Shown here: positions 1 through 11,959 of the stretch, in pieces
Layout: the number at the start of each line of letters is the position of its first letter
Position numbering within the stretch: the first letter of the stretch is position 1
Assembly (NCBI RefSeq): GCF_012489685.1
Contig: NC_080043.1
Coordinates: 59,790,289 to 59,854,288, forward strand
From: Lotus japonicus
Taxonomy: Eukaryota > Streptophyta > Magnoliopsida > Fabales > Fabaceae
Reading direction: 5' to 3'
DNA: 64,000 nucleotides
Notes under the pieces: generated by a model
Databases searched by the model: none
Told to the model about the DNA's origin: nothing
The model's input: only the letters and a program-made list of their open reading frames with translations
Translations under genes and position numbers: made by a program

Positions 1-262
1 TTGTTGCTGAAGGTAAGGAATAATGATTTTTGAAGGATAATTAGGCTGTAACTTCAAACGGCTGTATCTTTTGCTCCAAAACTCGGAATTCAACATAATT
101 TTTATGCTTTTGGGGTAGAAAAAAATTCCAATTCATCTGAAACGGCTTTGCCGTGAGATCGATTTTTTAAAAACCCAAAAAGAGGCCTTTCGCCAAAAGT
201 TTTTTTTAGGGTTTCGTAAAACAAAAAAAATTACTTTCAATATTTCGGATACTTAGTGTAGC

Positions 263-1438
263 ATGACTAGGGCGAATACTGGGTTTTTGCATCCATTTAT
301 TTCTGAAATAGATCGAGAATTTCATAGGTTAATTAGAGCACGTAGAGCTTTTGTTACTGATCCTCATTTAAGTGATTCTGATTCTGACAATGATTTTGAT
401 TCTGAATTTGTTGCAGTTTCTGAAAACATGGCTGAAGAAGGACCATGAGAGAGAACACTAAGGGAGCTGGCTGCACCTGATTTCACCTACGAAAGCTTGT
501 GTATCCAGTATCCTGAGGATGTACCATGTGTACTCAAAACTGGACTAATCCATTTATTGCCTAAGTTTGGTGGTCTTGCAGGTGAAGATCCTCATATGCA
601 CATCAAGGAGTTTCGTACTGTCTTATCCACCATGAAGCCTCCTGAGGTTGACAAAGATCATATCTGTTTGAAGGCTTTCCCTCATCCCCTTTAGGGAACT
701 CCAAAGACCTGGCTGTATAACCTACCTCCTGCATCAATTGCAAGCTGGGACGACCTGAAAAGAATGTTTCTTGAGAAGTTCTTCCCTGCCTCTAGGACAA
801 CTTCAATCAGAAAAGACATCTCAGGAATCAGGCAGCTACATAGAGAGACTCTATATGAATATTGGGAAAGATTCAAGACACTATGTGTGAGCTGCCCCCA
901 TCACCAGATTTCCGACCAGCTCCTAGTTCAGTATTTCTATGAGGGTCTGCACAACATGGACAGAAATATCATTGATGCTGCTTGTGGAGGCGCATTGAAT
1001 GACATGACTCCTACTGAAGCCAGGCGTTTGTTTGAGAAGATGGCTGCTAATTCTCAGCAGTTTAACACAAGGAGTAATGATGCTTTTAGAAGTGTTAGTG
1101 AGGTTGGGACAGATCCAAGGATGGACAAGCTTGAGAAGAGGATGGAAACCATTGCCACCTTGGTTACTCAATTGGCCATGAACCAGAATAAACCTTCACA
1201 ACAGGCAAAGGTTTGTGGCATTTGCACTAAAGACCATAATACTGATGTTTGTCCTATTCTGCTGGAACCTGAGAATCCTGAAGCATATGCTGCCAACATT
1301 TTCAATAATCGACCTCAGCAAAATTATGATTTGTCATCTAACAGATATAACCCTGGCAGGAGAAATCATCCAAATCTTAGATGGTCTGATCAGTCACAAC
1401 CTGCCCAAGCACCGTTTCAGAATTATGCTAGACCATGA
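263..1438 (+). pseudogene. Athila gag (capsid/retrotrans_gag), interrupted by stops
   Basis: This is the gag polyprotein that packages element RNA in the cytoplasm. The first ATG at 263 opens an acidic, aspartate/serine-rich N-terminus. The same gag sequence then continues through stops near 446 and 692 into the 764-1438 frame. That stretch carries the retrotrans_gag core: TWLYNLPPASIASWDDLKRM, the EKFFP stretch, and a YEYWERFK helix. A cysteine/histidine cluster, CGICTKDHNTDVC (about residues 150-162 of the 764 frame), looks like the gag zinc knuckle. The reading frame ends at 1438 and the polyprotein resumes in another frame near 1431, implying a small indel there. Nonfunctional as it stands. 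Confidence 0.8.
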
Positions 1439-2438
1439 ACCAGATCCTGATCCTGAAAAGGAGACAGAGACCATTGCCACAAGAACCTTCCACGTACAAC
1501 CACCTTCCATTCCTCTTCCATTCCTTCCGAAAGGTATGCCAAGCAAAAAGAAGGAAGAGGTAGATAAGGGAATCTTGGAGATATTCAAGAAAGTAGAGGT
1601 GAACATACCTATACTTGATGCACTCAAGCAAATTCCAAGATATGAGAAGTTTCTGAAAGAATTATGCACTCAGAAAAGGAAGCTGAAAGGAAATGAAAGA
1701 GTTCGCATGAGGAGAAACGTTTCTGCAATCATAGGTAAAGCTGGTAAACCTGCTCCTGTTTCTGATGTTCCTGAAAAGTGTGAGGATCCAGGTACGTTTT
1801 CTGTTCCTTGTGTCATAGGTGATACTAAATTTGAGAGTGCCATGCTAGATCTAGGAGCTTCAATTAACGTAATGCCTATGTCTATTTTTAAATCTCTTTC
1901 ACTTGGACCTTTGAAATCTACGGGTGTTGTCATCCAATTAGCAAATAGGAGCACTGCACACCCTGCTGGTTGGGTAGAGGATGTCTTGGTTAGGGTTGGT
2001 GAACTTGTTTTCCCTGGTGATTTTTATGTGCTTGAAATGGAAAAAGGATCTTCCCGTAATACAGTTCCTATCATTTTGGGGAGACCATTTTTAAAGACAG
2101 CCCGAGCCAAGGTAGATGTTTATGCTGGTACACTGACTATGGAATTCGGTGATATTGTGGTTATGATAAACATTTTTGATGCTATGAAACATCCACCTGA
2201 AGACTATTCTATGTTTCATATTGATTTGCTTGATGAACTGCTTGATGATATGCTTGATGAACATGAATCTGATTTCCTACATGATTCTGATTATCCTTCC
2301 CTAACTGGGTCATACACTTGTCATACATGTACTACTACTGAAATGTGTGATTCTTGCATTGATCAATCTTTGGACACTGTTGTTGTTGACTCAGATGTTA
2401 AGAAATCTAATTGCACTTACTCAGTTGTTGAAGTGTAG
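1431..2438 (+). pseudogene. Athila protease region (aspartic protease)
   Basis: This frame follows gag directly and codes a linker rich in lysine and glutamate, then the retropepsin-like domain. The catalytic motif reads LDLGASINVMP (codons near 1846-1878), followed by a flap-like region and the second hallmark ILGRPFL near 2077-2097. These are standard for Athila/Tat proteases, which cut the gag-pol polyprotein. The downstream part is acidic (repeated LLDELLDDMLDEHESD) and cysteine-rich, and it ends in TAG at 2436-2438. The RT resumes in a different frame about 100 bases later. The frame entry near 1431 and the terminal stop are lesions rather than natural ends, because family members read gag-pol as one ORF. 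Confidence 0.75.
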
Positions 2439-2532
2439 GCTACAGAAACTGTATCTGCTGGTTCCACCTGTTTTGCAGGCACCCGTATTGGAGCTTAAGC
2501 CCTTGTCAGATAACCTCAAGTACGCTTACTAG

Positions 2533-3460
2533 GAGGATGATAAGAAGCTCCCTGTCATTGTTTCCTCTCTCCTTCGTGAAAATCAAGAGGAAAAGTTGCT
2601 GCAAGTACTAAAGAAACACAAGAAAGCTATTGGTTGGACCTTAGCTGACCTTCCTGGTATTAGTCCATCCATGTGCATGCATAGAATACTCTTGGAAGAA
2701 GGAGCGAAGCCAGTAAGACAACCACAAAGGAGACTCAACCCAGTGATACTTGATGTGGTGAAGAAGGAGATCACCAAGCTTCTACAAGCTGGAATTATAT
2801 ATCCGAACTCTGACAGCCCTTGGGTGAGCCCAGTTCAAGTGGTCCCTAAGAAGACAAGACTTACTGTAGTGAAGAATGAGAGAAACGAGCTTATCCCGAC
2901 TCGAGTACAAAACAGTTGGAGAGTCTGCATTGATTATAGGAGGCTCAATCAAGCAACTAGAAATGATCACTTTCCTTTGCCCTTCATTGATCAAATGCTT
3001 GAGCGCTTAGCAGGTAAAAGTCACTACTGTTTTCTTGATGGTTTTTCTGGGTACTTTCAAATTCACATTGCTCCTGAGGACCAAGAGAAGACCACATCCA
3101 CCTGTCCCTTTGGCACTTTTGCCTATAGGAGGATGCCATTTGGCCTATGCAATGCCCCTGGTACATTCCAGCGGTGCATGGTAAGTATTTTCAGTGATTT
3201 CTTAGCGAGTTGCATCGAGGTATTTATGGATGATTTCACTGTTTACGGATCTTCATTTGATACATGTTTAGATAATCTGGATAAAGTTTTGCATAGGTGC
3301 ATTGAAACTAACCTTGTTTTGAATTATGAGAAGTGTCATTTTACGGTAGAGCAAGGCATAGTTCTAGGTCATGTGATTTCTAACAAAGGTATAGAGGTGG
3401 ATCCCGCCAAGATAGATGTTATTTCACATTTGCCTTACCCCCTTGCGTGCGAGAGGTGCG
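2533..3460 (+). pseudogene. Athila reverse transcriptase domain
   Basis: This copies element RNA into DNA inside virus-like particles. The order of motifs is intact: the WVSPVQVVPKK entry, then WRVCIDYRRLNQATRNDHFPL, then the palm FLDGFSGYFQIHI, then the FGLCNAPGTFQRCM primer-grip region and the active site FMDDFTVYG near 3220-3247. The first catalytic aspartate lies in FLDGFSG. The thumb begins ([21 protein letters not shown]) and the frame is then lost near 3447-3455, where the continuing protein moves to another frame. A stop at 2530-2532 separates it from the protease. A start at 2596 is simply the first ATG in frame and is unlikely to be a real initiation site. Confidence 0.82.
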
Positions 3461-5405
3461 TTCTTTTCTTGTCCATGCAGGTTTTTATCGCAGGTTCATT
3501 CAGGATTTCAGCAAGAAAGCCCTTCCTCTCTCTAACTTGTTGCAAAAGGACGTGGCGTTTGATTTTGATGAGAAATGCAGAGAGGCGTTCGATTGCCTAA
3601 AGAAAGCCTTGACCACCACTCCTATCATTCAGGCACCTGATTGGACAGCCCCTTTTGATTTCATGTGTGATGCCTCTAATTACGCATTGGGTGCTGTCCT
3701 TGCTCAAAAAGTGGATAAGTTACCTAGGGTAATATATTATGCTTCCAGGACTTTAGATTCTGCACAAGCGAATTACACAACCACTGAAAAAGAACTTCTA
3801 GCTATTGTGTTTGCTCTAGATAAATTCAGATCATATTTGCTAGGTTCTAGGATTATTGTTTACACTGACCATGCAACTCTAAAGTTCCTGTTGAAGAAGG
3901 CTGAATCAAAACCTAGGTTGATCCGATGGATGCTCTTGCTCCAAGAGTTTGACTTCAAGATTAGAGATAGAAGTGGAGCACAGAATTTGGTGGCCGATCA
4001 CTTGAGTCGGATAGAGAGGGATACTGATACTCCACCCATTAGAGATGACTTTCCCGATGAGCGGCTCTTTAATATTTCAGTTTCTTTTCCAGCACCCTGG
4101 TTTGCTAATATTGTTAATTATTTAGTTGCTTCTGTTTTCCCTCCATTTGCATCTCGAGCTCAGATTGCTAAGCTTAAGAGTGATGCTAAATATTATTGTT
4201 GGGATGACCCCTATTTGTGGAAGTTTTGTACTGACCAGGTTATTAGAAGGTGCATTCTAGATCATGAGATTGAGTCAGTCCTTCAGTTTTGCCATGCTTC
4301 TGCAGTGGGCGGTCACTTTGGACCCCAAAGGACAGCACACAAGGTGCTTGATTCTGGATTTTACTGGCCCACCATCTTCAAAGATGCGTTAAGGATTTGC
4401 AGCACTTGTGAGCCATGTCAGAGAGCAGGCGGTACCATTTCTTGGAGAAAAGAGATGCCTCAACAACCCATGCTGTTTTGTGAGGTCTTTGATGTCTGGG
4501 GTATCGATTTTATGGGTCCTTTTCCTGTTTCTTTTGGTTTTTATTATATTTTGCTTGCTGTTGATTATGTTTCTAAATGGGTGGAAGCTAAGGCCACCCG
4601 GACTGATGATTCTCGAGTTGTTGTGGATTTTGTTAGGTCTAACATCTTTTGCAAGTTTGGCATTCCTAGAGCAATCATTAGTGACCAAGGCACCCACTTC
4701 TGCAATAGGTCCATGCAAGCTCTTCTCAAGAAATATGGGGTTGTTCATAGAATTTCCACACCATACCATCCTCCAACAAATGGGCAAGCTGAGAATTCCA
4801 ACAGAGAGATAAAGAGGATCCTGGAGAAGACTGTCCAGCCTAACAGGAAGGATTGGAGCAATAGACTTGAGGATGCTCTTTGGGCCCACCGTACTGCTTA
4901 CAAAGCACCCATCGGAATGTCCCCTTATCGCGTTGTTTTTGGTAAGGCATGTCATCTTCCTGTTGAGATAGCACATTGTGCTTATTGGGCTGTGAAGACT
5001 TGCAACTTGGCTCTTGATCAAGCTGGTGGAGAAAGGAAGCTTCAACTGAGTGAGTTAGATGAGATCCGCTTGGAAGCCTATGAGAACTCTAAGTTCTACA
5101 ATGAGAAGACCAAAATATTCCATGATAGCTTGATTTCCAGAAAAGACTTTTTGGTTGGACAACAAGTGTTGTTGTATAACTCTAGGCTTGGCCTAATGAG
5201 CGGTAAGCTTCGCTCTAAGTGGATTGGTCCTTTTGTTGTTACTAATGTGTTTCCTTATGGTACTGTAGAGATCAAAAGTGAATCCACAGATAAGAGTTTC
5301 AAAGTTAATGGTCATCGCCTCAAGCATTTCCTCACTAATCCTTCTCTTGTGGATGCTACCATGGAAGATGTTTCCTTGGTTGTTTCTGCCCTCCTCCCGC
5401 CATAA
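3447..5405 (+). pseudogene. Athila RNase H plus integrase
   Basis: This is the longest uninterrupted stretch of the element, 652 codons. It starts with the end of the RT connection ([20 protein letters not shown]). The RNase H follows ([19 protein letters not shown], then [13 protein letters not shown], and [10 protein letters not shown]). The integrase has the N-terminal zinc finger with H-H-C-C spacing ([10 protein letters not shown] ... [12 protein letters not shown]), then the catalytic core with D in [11 protein letters not shown] in [10 protein letters not shown] and E near [12 protein letters not shown]. The C-terminal part ends at TAA 5403-5405. The integrase stretch is intact, but it lacks its own initiation signal and depends on the broken upstream frames. 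It integrates cDNA in the nucleus when expressed as part of gag-pol. Confidence 0.85.
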
Positions 5406-6798
5406 ATCAGGGAGTTTTCTTTCTCCTTCTTTCCATTTATTGCACTTGTTCAATTCCATATTTGTTATGCTTCATTGAGAAAATGTGTAGTTTAAGTGTG
5501 GGGGGAAGATTACCGTAGGTAGAATATTTAGCTTTTGAATAAATTAGGTTGATCCATGTTTTTTTTTTTGAATTCTTAGGTCTTGTTTAGATTATGGGCA
5601 TTTTCTTTCTTTGAATTGAGTCATGATATCTTGTGATGTGAATCCATGCGTTCTTGTGTGTCAAGTTACTTTTGAAAATTGAGGGGTTGAAACAATTATG
5701 ATAGACTTAATTCCCCTGTGAGAGATTTTGAGCCTTAACTATAGGTGGTCAACTGTATGCCATCTCTAATCTTTTTCTTGTGTGATTGCACTCTTGATTA
5801 CTTGCACTCTATAACTTGACTTGACGCTTGTTTCTACTTGATATTCACATCCACATATTGAAGTGATTTTAGGCATTTTCTTCTTTTAATTAATAAGCCA
5901 CTTGCCAAATAAGCCTACCTTGAATGAATTTATCCTTTGATAGCCACTTTGAGCCTTTTTACCCTCCTTTTCTTTAGCTCATTACGCTTATAAGTGAAAA
6001 ACCATGATTGACCTAATCTTAGGGAATTTTGGAGCTTTGGAAATGTTTTGGGAGTAAGTACTAAGTGGGTAAGGGTGCATTGTTCTTTAATTCTTCCAAT
6101 TCTCGGTTATGCTTAGTGGTGTTGTAAATAAGTATGGTGGTGCTGTTTCTCTTACCAGTTTTGTTAATCAGTAAAAAAAAAAGAAAAAAAAAGAGAAGGC
6201 CAAGAGAAAAAAATGAATGAAAGGATGAAGGATGAAAAGTTGAAGTGTGGAATTGGAGGAAGAATTGCAAATCTTATGCTATGAAATTGGGTTGATTTTG
6301 ACTTACTTCTTACTTATTCCCCATTGCTCCTCTATTTCTTAGGGTTTTAGCTACTTATCCCATATTTTATCCTACCTTGTCCTTGGCCCCATTACAACCT
6401 TTAAAAGTCAGTTTTGATCTTTATGTGCATGTGTTTTTGATTGTTGATGTTAGCGGCTTGTCAAGCCTATGGTAGTGTTTGTTCTCATGAAGTGCCTTGA
6501 GCGTAAACACAAACCTTAAACACTTGAGTGTAAACACTTTGAGAGCATAACTTGTGAGGTTCAATCATCTTTGTTCTCACCTATTGGTTTGATTGGTTAC
6601 TTTACATGCTTGGATGTTTGGATGATATTCATGGATTTCTTGTCTCTTTGATTCTTCACTTGATTTTGCCCATTTCTCTACATTTTCTAGGATTCATTGT
6701 TAAGCATGTGATCTTTTAGGTTATTGCATGATTCACTTCTAGTTACAAATTGGTTTTCGTGTTCTTAATTCTTTATTTTTCCCAGGAGTGCAAAAGGC
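5406..6798 (+). other. Athila 3' noncoding region between pol and LTR
   Basis: About 1.4 kb without a convincing ORF, as is usual for Athila elements that have lost the env-like ORF. It starts and ends with similar purine-rich marks, AAGTGTGGGGGGAAG near 5494 and AAGTGTGGGGG near 6800. A purine run of A and G lies at about 6171-6210. I see no RNA gene or known protein domain in it. Confidence 0.6.
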
Positions 6799-6814
6799 TA
6801 AGTGTGGGGGTATT
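6799..6814 (+). promoter_or_regulatory. Polypurine tract of the Athila element
   Basis: TAAGTGTGGGGGTATT stands immediately before the LTR start TGATGACC. In LTR retrotransposons a G-rich tract here primes plus-strand DNA synthesis. A second similar tract near 5494-5508 may be a secondary primer site. Confidence 0.65.
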
Positions 6815-7854
6815 TGATGACCAATATTTTACCCATTTTACATAGCCTTAATTTGTCATTATTAATGATTATTCGTAATTAATTGACCTTGCTTGACAGT
6901 GATTTCTATTATTTGGTCTAATTATGTTTATTCTTATTTTCAGGTATTATTTGACATCAAGGGCATTTTGGAGAATTGCGGAATGAAGATTTAATTGTGC
7001 TGGAATGAAGATTGTATTTTAGGAAATATTAAGATTTAATTTCGGAATAAATTAAGTTTGTTATCTTTAAGATTCAAACTTATTTAGGTTGTTATTTTAA
7101 AACTATCTTTAGGATTTATTGTTATCTTTTAGGATTTGATTTTGATTAGGATTTGTGATCTCAGCTCTTATTTAAGGGTTTGTGCTGAGAGAAACAATTA
7201 CCTTTTACCTTCTGCTTATTATTCAATATAATTTCGTTTTTCAGTAATTATTAGAGCTCTGCTAGGGTTTATGTTTTTATTCCCTGCTTCCTGCAATTTA
7301 ATTGTTGAATTCGCCCCATCCATGGAAGGCTAACTTCCTTCGAACGAATTCCTTTGCAAAGTATATCGCGCTCTTGAGGTATAGTGCTTAATAGAATTCG
7401 CCTGATTAGTTTTCTTCATCTCTACTTCTGACTTAGGTTTGCTTAATTCCTTATGATTATAAATAGAAGATGATGCATGTTCGCTTAGTTCATGTTAGGT
7501 CGTAACCGGTTCTTAATCGCTTAGTTTAGGAGTCTGTGAATTAGTTATCGCTTAGTTAATTAATTCTCACGAACTAGGAAACTAATAACAAGAATTGATC
7601 TTTAGATACCCATGATTGAGCAGCGATATACTGATCAAAGGGATTCGTCCGTCTTTACTTGATTATATTAATCTGTTTTTTACTTTTTGCTAGTCTTTTG
7701 AAACTGAATCACAAAACCCCCTGAGTGTGTGCAATTGTGCGTTTTAATATTGAATATTTGTTGAACGATAATCCTGGGGAAACGACCTAGGAGTCACTTC
7801 CTAGTTACTACAGTTTTCTTAATTAATTATTTGTATCGGGTACGACCTCGATCA
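6815..7854 (+). repeat. Athila 3' LTR
   Basis: The LTR begins TGATGACC after the polypurine tract and ends CGATCA just before sequence that belongs to copia-1. The ends form a short inverted TGAT/ATCA pair and the LTR is about 1040 bp. Its partner 5' LTR is outside the window, so identity between the two cannot be judged here. Confidence 0.75.
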
Positions 7855-7890
7855 ATAACGTTCTCAATTTCAGGAGAAATTCAGACATAT
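7855..7890 (+). repeat. copia-1 5' LTR, piece 1
   Basis: These 36 bases match 41682-41717 of the copia-1 3' LTR almost base for base. They lie between the Athila LTR and solo LTR A. The last five bases, CATAT, are the left target duplication of solo LTR A. Confidence 0.85.
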
Positions 7891-8390
7891 TGTAACACCC
7901 CGATTTCGGTGGCGTCACTTTAGTAACCAAAAATAAACTTAATGCGGAAAAAACGTGAATATATTTTTTTTTCGATAATATATAAACGAGACTAGAGTAA
8001 ATAAACGCAAATGCGAGAGATAGCAGAACTAATACACAATATATATTACAGCCCCCGTTGTAAGTAGCAACCTCGTCACGAGAAACCTCCAGTGACGGAA
8101 AGAAGAAAAGTGTAACGCCCGTAGGCAATATGTACAGACTAAAGTAAAGGTGAAGTGTCCGCAACACCAAACCTCAAAATGAGAATAAGTCAGCCCAGAT
8201 GGCCTAAAACAAGACCTCCTAAGTCCAACCAACTCTCTGTGATTCCCGTAAAGAAATCACACAAAAAGCTATAGGCGGGAAACTACCCTGTCCCAAAGGA
8301 AACAAAACGGTCAGAGCTAAGACTCTACTCCTACACTAATCCCATCTCGAGGAGCTCACACTATCACTCAATCCTACATGCTAGCATGAT

Positions 8391-8729
8391 CGTCGTCCGA
8401 ATTCGAAATCCAGAACGACCTAGTCTACGTACACCATCCGTCCTCCTCTCGCGACCGCGATGCGCTCCTGTTCCAGCATCTCAACCCTAGTTCCCCCCGA
8501 AGGGTGAACCATCATGAACCGGTCCGCCGTGGACATCTGACAATGGGCGTTTGTCCGCCAAAACACACACAGAAGACGCGAGGGTCAACTCCAAAGAATT
8601 ATGTAAATAATAGCACGGATAAATACAGATAATAGAATAGCCACTTAGGCTTATAGCTAGGGATAACATCCTAGGGCTGCATAATCCACAATGAATGTAA
8701 CGACAGTAATAACAAATAGCATGCATCAA
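8391..8729 (-). pseudogene. LTR-internal ORF, copy in solo LTR A (broken)
   Basis: The minus strand codes the same product as the 227-residue ORF in solo LTR C: a hydrophobic start, then LELTLASSVCVLAD. The frame is lost just after, near the block that reads MVHPSGG in the other copies. A remnant of the acidic SNSDDDHAS tail is in a different frame near 8391-8415. It therefore has at least two frame changes and a large internal deletion relative to copy C. I do not recognise the protein. Confidence 0.5.
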
Positions 8730-9244
8730 ATAGAATTAACAATTATCAATCACACTCAGCAACTAAGTCAGTATGCATGTTGCATGAAATGCAGATGACG
8801 GTTAACCCAGTTAACCAAATGCATTCCGGAAACGGATGGACATCAACGGATCAATCCTAGCACCAGCAACGGTGGGACCATTTCTGCCCGCGTGCCTCTT
8901 ACTCCAACAACAACGGTATTCAGATCAGCCGTAACCCGTAGGTCTGCCATTCCGGTCTGCTACAAGAGTCGTCTACAAACGCTCTTACACGGAAATCCAA
9001 GTCTTATGACCATTTTGGAATCCGACGACATTTTGGAATTCACCGAGGTCCGGTATCACGCCGTGTATTAACCTCCTATGTATGCATGAATGCAATGTGA
9101 TTAGCCAAACAATGTCTCCGACCTCACTCGACACGTCGCCACGTGTTCTAGCTAACTTAATGTCTCTATAAAGAATACCCTAAGGTAAAAGTCGATTCTG
9201 CGACAAAATACAATAATCATAAAATGAGTGCAAACACTCACGAT

Positions 9245-9596
9245 AACTCTTCGAGTCATCAATGCTCTCACGAAGTCTCACGCTTCAGTGGAGTCTCACA
9301 CATTCACAAAGTCTCACGCTTCGGTGAAGTTTTATGCTTTCACGGGGTCTCACGCCCCAGTGAATTTACACACTTGCACGAAGTCTCACGCTTCAGTGAA
9401 GTTCCATGCTATTCACGAGGTCTCACGCCTCAGTGAAGATCCATGCTTTCCACGAGGTCTCCCGCCTTAGTGAAGTATCACGCATTCACAAGGTCTCACG
9501 CCTCAGTGAAGCTCCATGCTTTTCATGAGGTCTCACACCTCAGTGAAGTATCACGCATTCACAAGGTCTCACGCCTCAGTGAAGCTTCTCGGCTCA
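9245..9596. repeat. Minisatellite in solo LTR A, units of about 36 bp
   Basis: About nine to ten imperfect tandem units built on TCACGAGGTCTCACGCCTCA followed by GTGAAGTTCCATGCTTT. Variation is mostly CTT/CCT and the ATGCT/ACACT arm. The unit length is close to a multiple of three, so two frames remain open and give repeats such as HEVSRFSE by chance. The array is shared with solo LTR B in opposite orientation and replaced in solo LTR C. Confidence 0.85.
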
Positions 9597-10717
9597 TCCC
9601 TTGGATGGCTAAACAAACTGCTCCCAGAGCACAAGAGTATCAACATACTCAAAACTTCTTAACATTCTGAACACTTGGATCCGACGACACTTCTCGCTTT
9701 CCAAAACTAAGATTTGAATCCTACGCTTCCTCAGAAAACATTTTTCCAATCAAACACAAACAAGTGCATAAACAGTAAATCAATGTCGAAAGCATCGACC
9801 CTAAGCATTAACTAAAGATTCAGTGAGTAGCCCTCACCTGAAGATTCTCCAGGGTTCTCCTCGAATGCTCCCACACAATCAATGCCTTGCTCTTCAGGAA
9901 ATTCCTCAAAAGCACCTTTAAAGCAAAACCACAGAATTCTATCAAAATCTATCGGAAACTAAGCTATCAATACTCACTAAGGTTACACGAAGTAGTACAT
10001 ACTCCGAGGTACGATAATCTAGCGCGAAAGGACAAGTTTTCGAAAAAGGAATTTTCCTCCTCCCCCCTTAAGGTGCTCGGCCACTATAGGTAATAGTGGG
10101 GTTCGATTTTTCTTCGATCAAACTTGGTTCCTATGCTATCATTAGTCGCAACTAAGGGTATTCTAAACTCGGAAAAATTATCGGATAAAAAACTGTCACA
10201 GGGGTATTTTGGTCAATATTTTTAGCTCAGAAATTCAAAACTGAAATTTCGAAAAGCAAATTGGATGGGGACGTCACCAACGACGTTTATGACAACTAAT
10301 CCTATTAGCACTAAGCTAAGGCGATAGTTTTCAGCCCAAAGGACGAAGCTTTGCCCCAAAATGGGTATTTGATGCAAAAATTGATTCCGGCGGAATTTCG
10401 GCGACATAACGGAAAAACTAATCCGACAGAAGTGCTCTTGGGCACGTAGGGAAGATGTTTAGACAGAGAAATCAAGCTATTTGGACAATTTTCCAAAAAC
10501 CTCAAAACTTTGAACTCAGAAAAGTCTAGAGAAAAGCTATAGAAAAGACGATCAGAGGTAAGGATTAGCGACTATACCTTGGTACCTTGAAGTAGCAACT
10601 GTTGGATCAACGATCAAGCAAGGAATGAACAAAATCTTCTCTTCTCCTCCTCCTTGCAAACTCGCGGCCTCCTTGGGAAGAAATGGGTAAGTTTTGTGAT
10701 ATTTTCTCATTTCTTGG

Positions 10718-10727
10718 CTATATATAG
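10718..10727 (-). promoter_or_regulatory. Putative LTR promoter TATA box, solo LTR A
   Basis: CTATATATAG stands in the same place relative to conserved GCGGCC-containing sequence in all three solo LTRs (also near 18999 and 27488). On the minus strand the conserved purine-rich stretch lies 50-100 bp downstream. This fits a U3 promoter about 0.7-0.9 kb into the LTR. Confidence 0.5.
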
Positions 10728-11432
10728 AGGTTGGCCAAACGCGGGAAAATGAAAGTTTCGCGATTCTGATTTTTCCGGCTTCATTCTCCGTGAATTCTAA
10801 GATATGTTTGGCGACATAAATCCAAAACTCAAAAGAGGTTCCCTAGTATTTTAGGTGACTAATGCAAAGTCGGTGTAAAACTAATTTACCCGATAAGTTA
10901 CTTTTTGCATTGGATGTCGGAATAGAAAACTTCCTTCTGAAGAAAGATTGAAATCATCAAGAGAAATGGGTGTACGCGTGTAGAATCTCATTTGAAGCTC
11001 TGAATAGACAAAAGTCTTCATTGTCGGTTGATTCTAGGGTTTTGAAATACCAGGGTTTTTGTTTCGGCAAACTTCCGATGATTGGAATCGGACGTTCGTA
11101 GATCCTAGAGTTTCGCCTCGAAACGCTTGTTATTTAAGGAATAAGAGAAGTTCTAACATTTCTCTGAAGATTTTTGGAATTAGCTTCCATCGTGCCTAGA
11201 AGTGAAAACTAGCTATTTACTAGGGTTTCTGCCCTAGGTTTAAGCGTGTAACGATCGTGCTATAACTTTTATCGATCATGATGCAATCCTTAGACTTTTC
11301 CTGAACCTTCTCCTTCATAATTTTATTTCATTTAATAAACTCTTGTTCAGGTTTCCCTTCACAATACGTCAAACCTAATCGTAAATGGAAATCTCTTCCA
11401 CTTATTCTAAGCTTAAAAACTTGGGTCTTACA

Positions 11433-11959
11433 CATATGTCACACGCTTCAACGTTCTATCAATTCTTAAAAAGATATCTATCTCAGAAACTAGAAGGAAC
11501 TCTGTCTTTACAGAACCGTTCTGTAAGTGGTCGCGTAGTTTGAAGACTCTGACCGTTTCAACGCCACGTCATCAGTTAGATATATCAAGACAAATTTTGA
11601 GCGCCAAAGTTTTAGTTTGATTTCAACCGGCTGTCTTACATTAGAATCCAATGACAACCATTTGAGTTTCATTCAAACTGAATCACATGAAGACAAGTTT
11701 GCTTTAGCAAAAGGCACGCTGACCAACGAGGAAAAGTTCAAGCTGTCAACATCAAATTGTCAAATTGTCTCTTGTCTGAAAAGTAGCCCAAAGTCTATCA
11801 CCACCTACTAGCTGACAAACATCACCTTTTGAGCTAAAGGATAGACTTGCTTCAGAAGTAACATTTAATGAAGCTACCAACCAAGCCTTTTGAATCAACG
11901 ACCCGATATCATTTCTCAACGGCTATCTCAACGGTTGGATATTGTCTCACAACGGCTAC
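11433..11959 (+). repeat. copia-1 5' LTR, piece 2
   Basis: This starts with the right CATAT duplication of solo LTR A and matches 41713-42228 of the copia-1 3' LTR, apart from small differences: the block CAACGGCTATCT near 11920 is absent at 42200. It ends with GCTAC at 11955-11959, the left target duplication of copia-2. The small frames in it are LTR sequence, not genes. Confidence 0.88.

Larger units (their letters stand above)
1..7854 (+). mobile_element. Athila-type Ty3/gypsy LTR retrotransposon, left end outside the window
   Basis: The domain order gag, aspartic protease, reverse transcriptase, RNase H, integrase is that of Ty3/gypsy. The RT active site reads FMDDF and the protease motif DLGAS, both usual in the Athila/Tat branch. 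The window opens inside the leader (1-262), so the 5' LTR and primer-binding site lie to the left. The 3' LTR is 6815-7854. The 3' junction falls in the 5' LTR of the copia-1 element: right of the LTR end GATCA the sequence continues as ATAACGTTCTC, which is internal in the copia-1 3' LTR at 41682. Athila therefore inserted into copia-1, with expected target duplication ATAAC. The coding region has several stops and frame changes, so this copy cannot be autonomous. Confidence 0.88.
7891..11432 (-). mobile_element. Solo LTR A of a Tekay/Del-like Ty3/gypsy family
   Basis: The insertion is flanked by CATAT at 7886-7890 and 11433-11437; removing it with one copy restores continuity with the copia-1 3' LTR near 41709. 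Ends are TGTAACACCC and GGGTCTTACA. Read on the minus strand it starts TGTAAGACCC and ends GGGTGTTACA, the usual ends of large Tekay/Del LTRs. In the related fragment ending at 43836 the GGTGTTACA end is followed by a tRNA-Met-like primer site, which fixes the orientation. No gag or pol lies inside, hence a solo LTR of 3542 bp. It contains a degraded copy of the LTR ORF, a minisatellite and a TATA box. Confidence 0.8.

Noticed and set aside
4389..5045. 218-codon ORF on the minus strand
   Set aside because: Shadow of the Athila integrase, which has clear catalytic motifs on the plus strand.
9245..9596. Regular repeats that might suggest a CRISPR array
   Set aside because: Units of about 36 bp are contiguous and variable, with no unique spacers. 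The array lies within a plant LTR; it is a minisatellite.
9224..9670. Two overlapping ORFs with repeats such as HEVSRFSE
   Set aside because: They result from the minisatellite being open in two frames. There is no start context or conservation in solo LTR C.
7891..11432. DNA transposon with TIR-like ends TGTAACACCC / GGGTCTTACA
   Set aside because: The 5-bp target duplications, TG/CA ends and the primer-site-like sequence after the same end at 43836 favour an LTR. The short inverted ends are usual for LTRs.
11617..11811. 64-codon ORF, repeated at 41897-42091
   Set aside because: It is repeated because both are the same LTR; no promoter, and it lies in U3.
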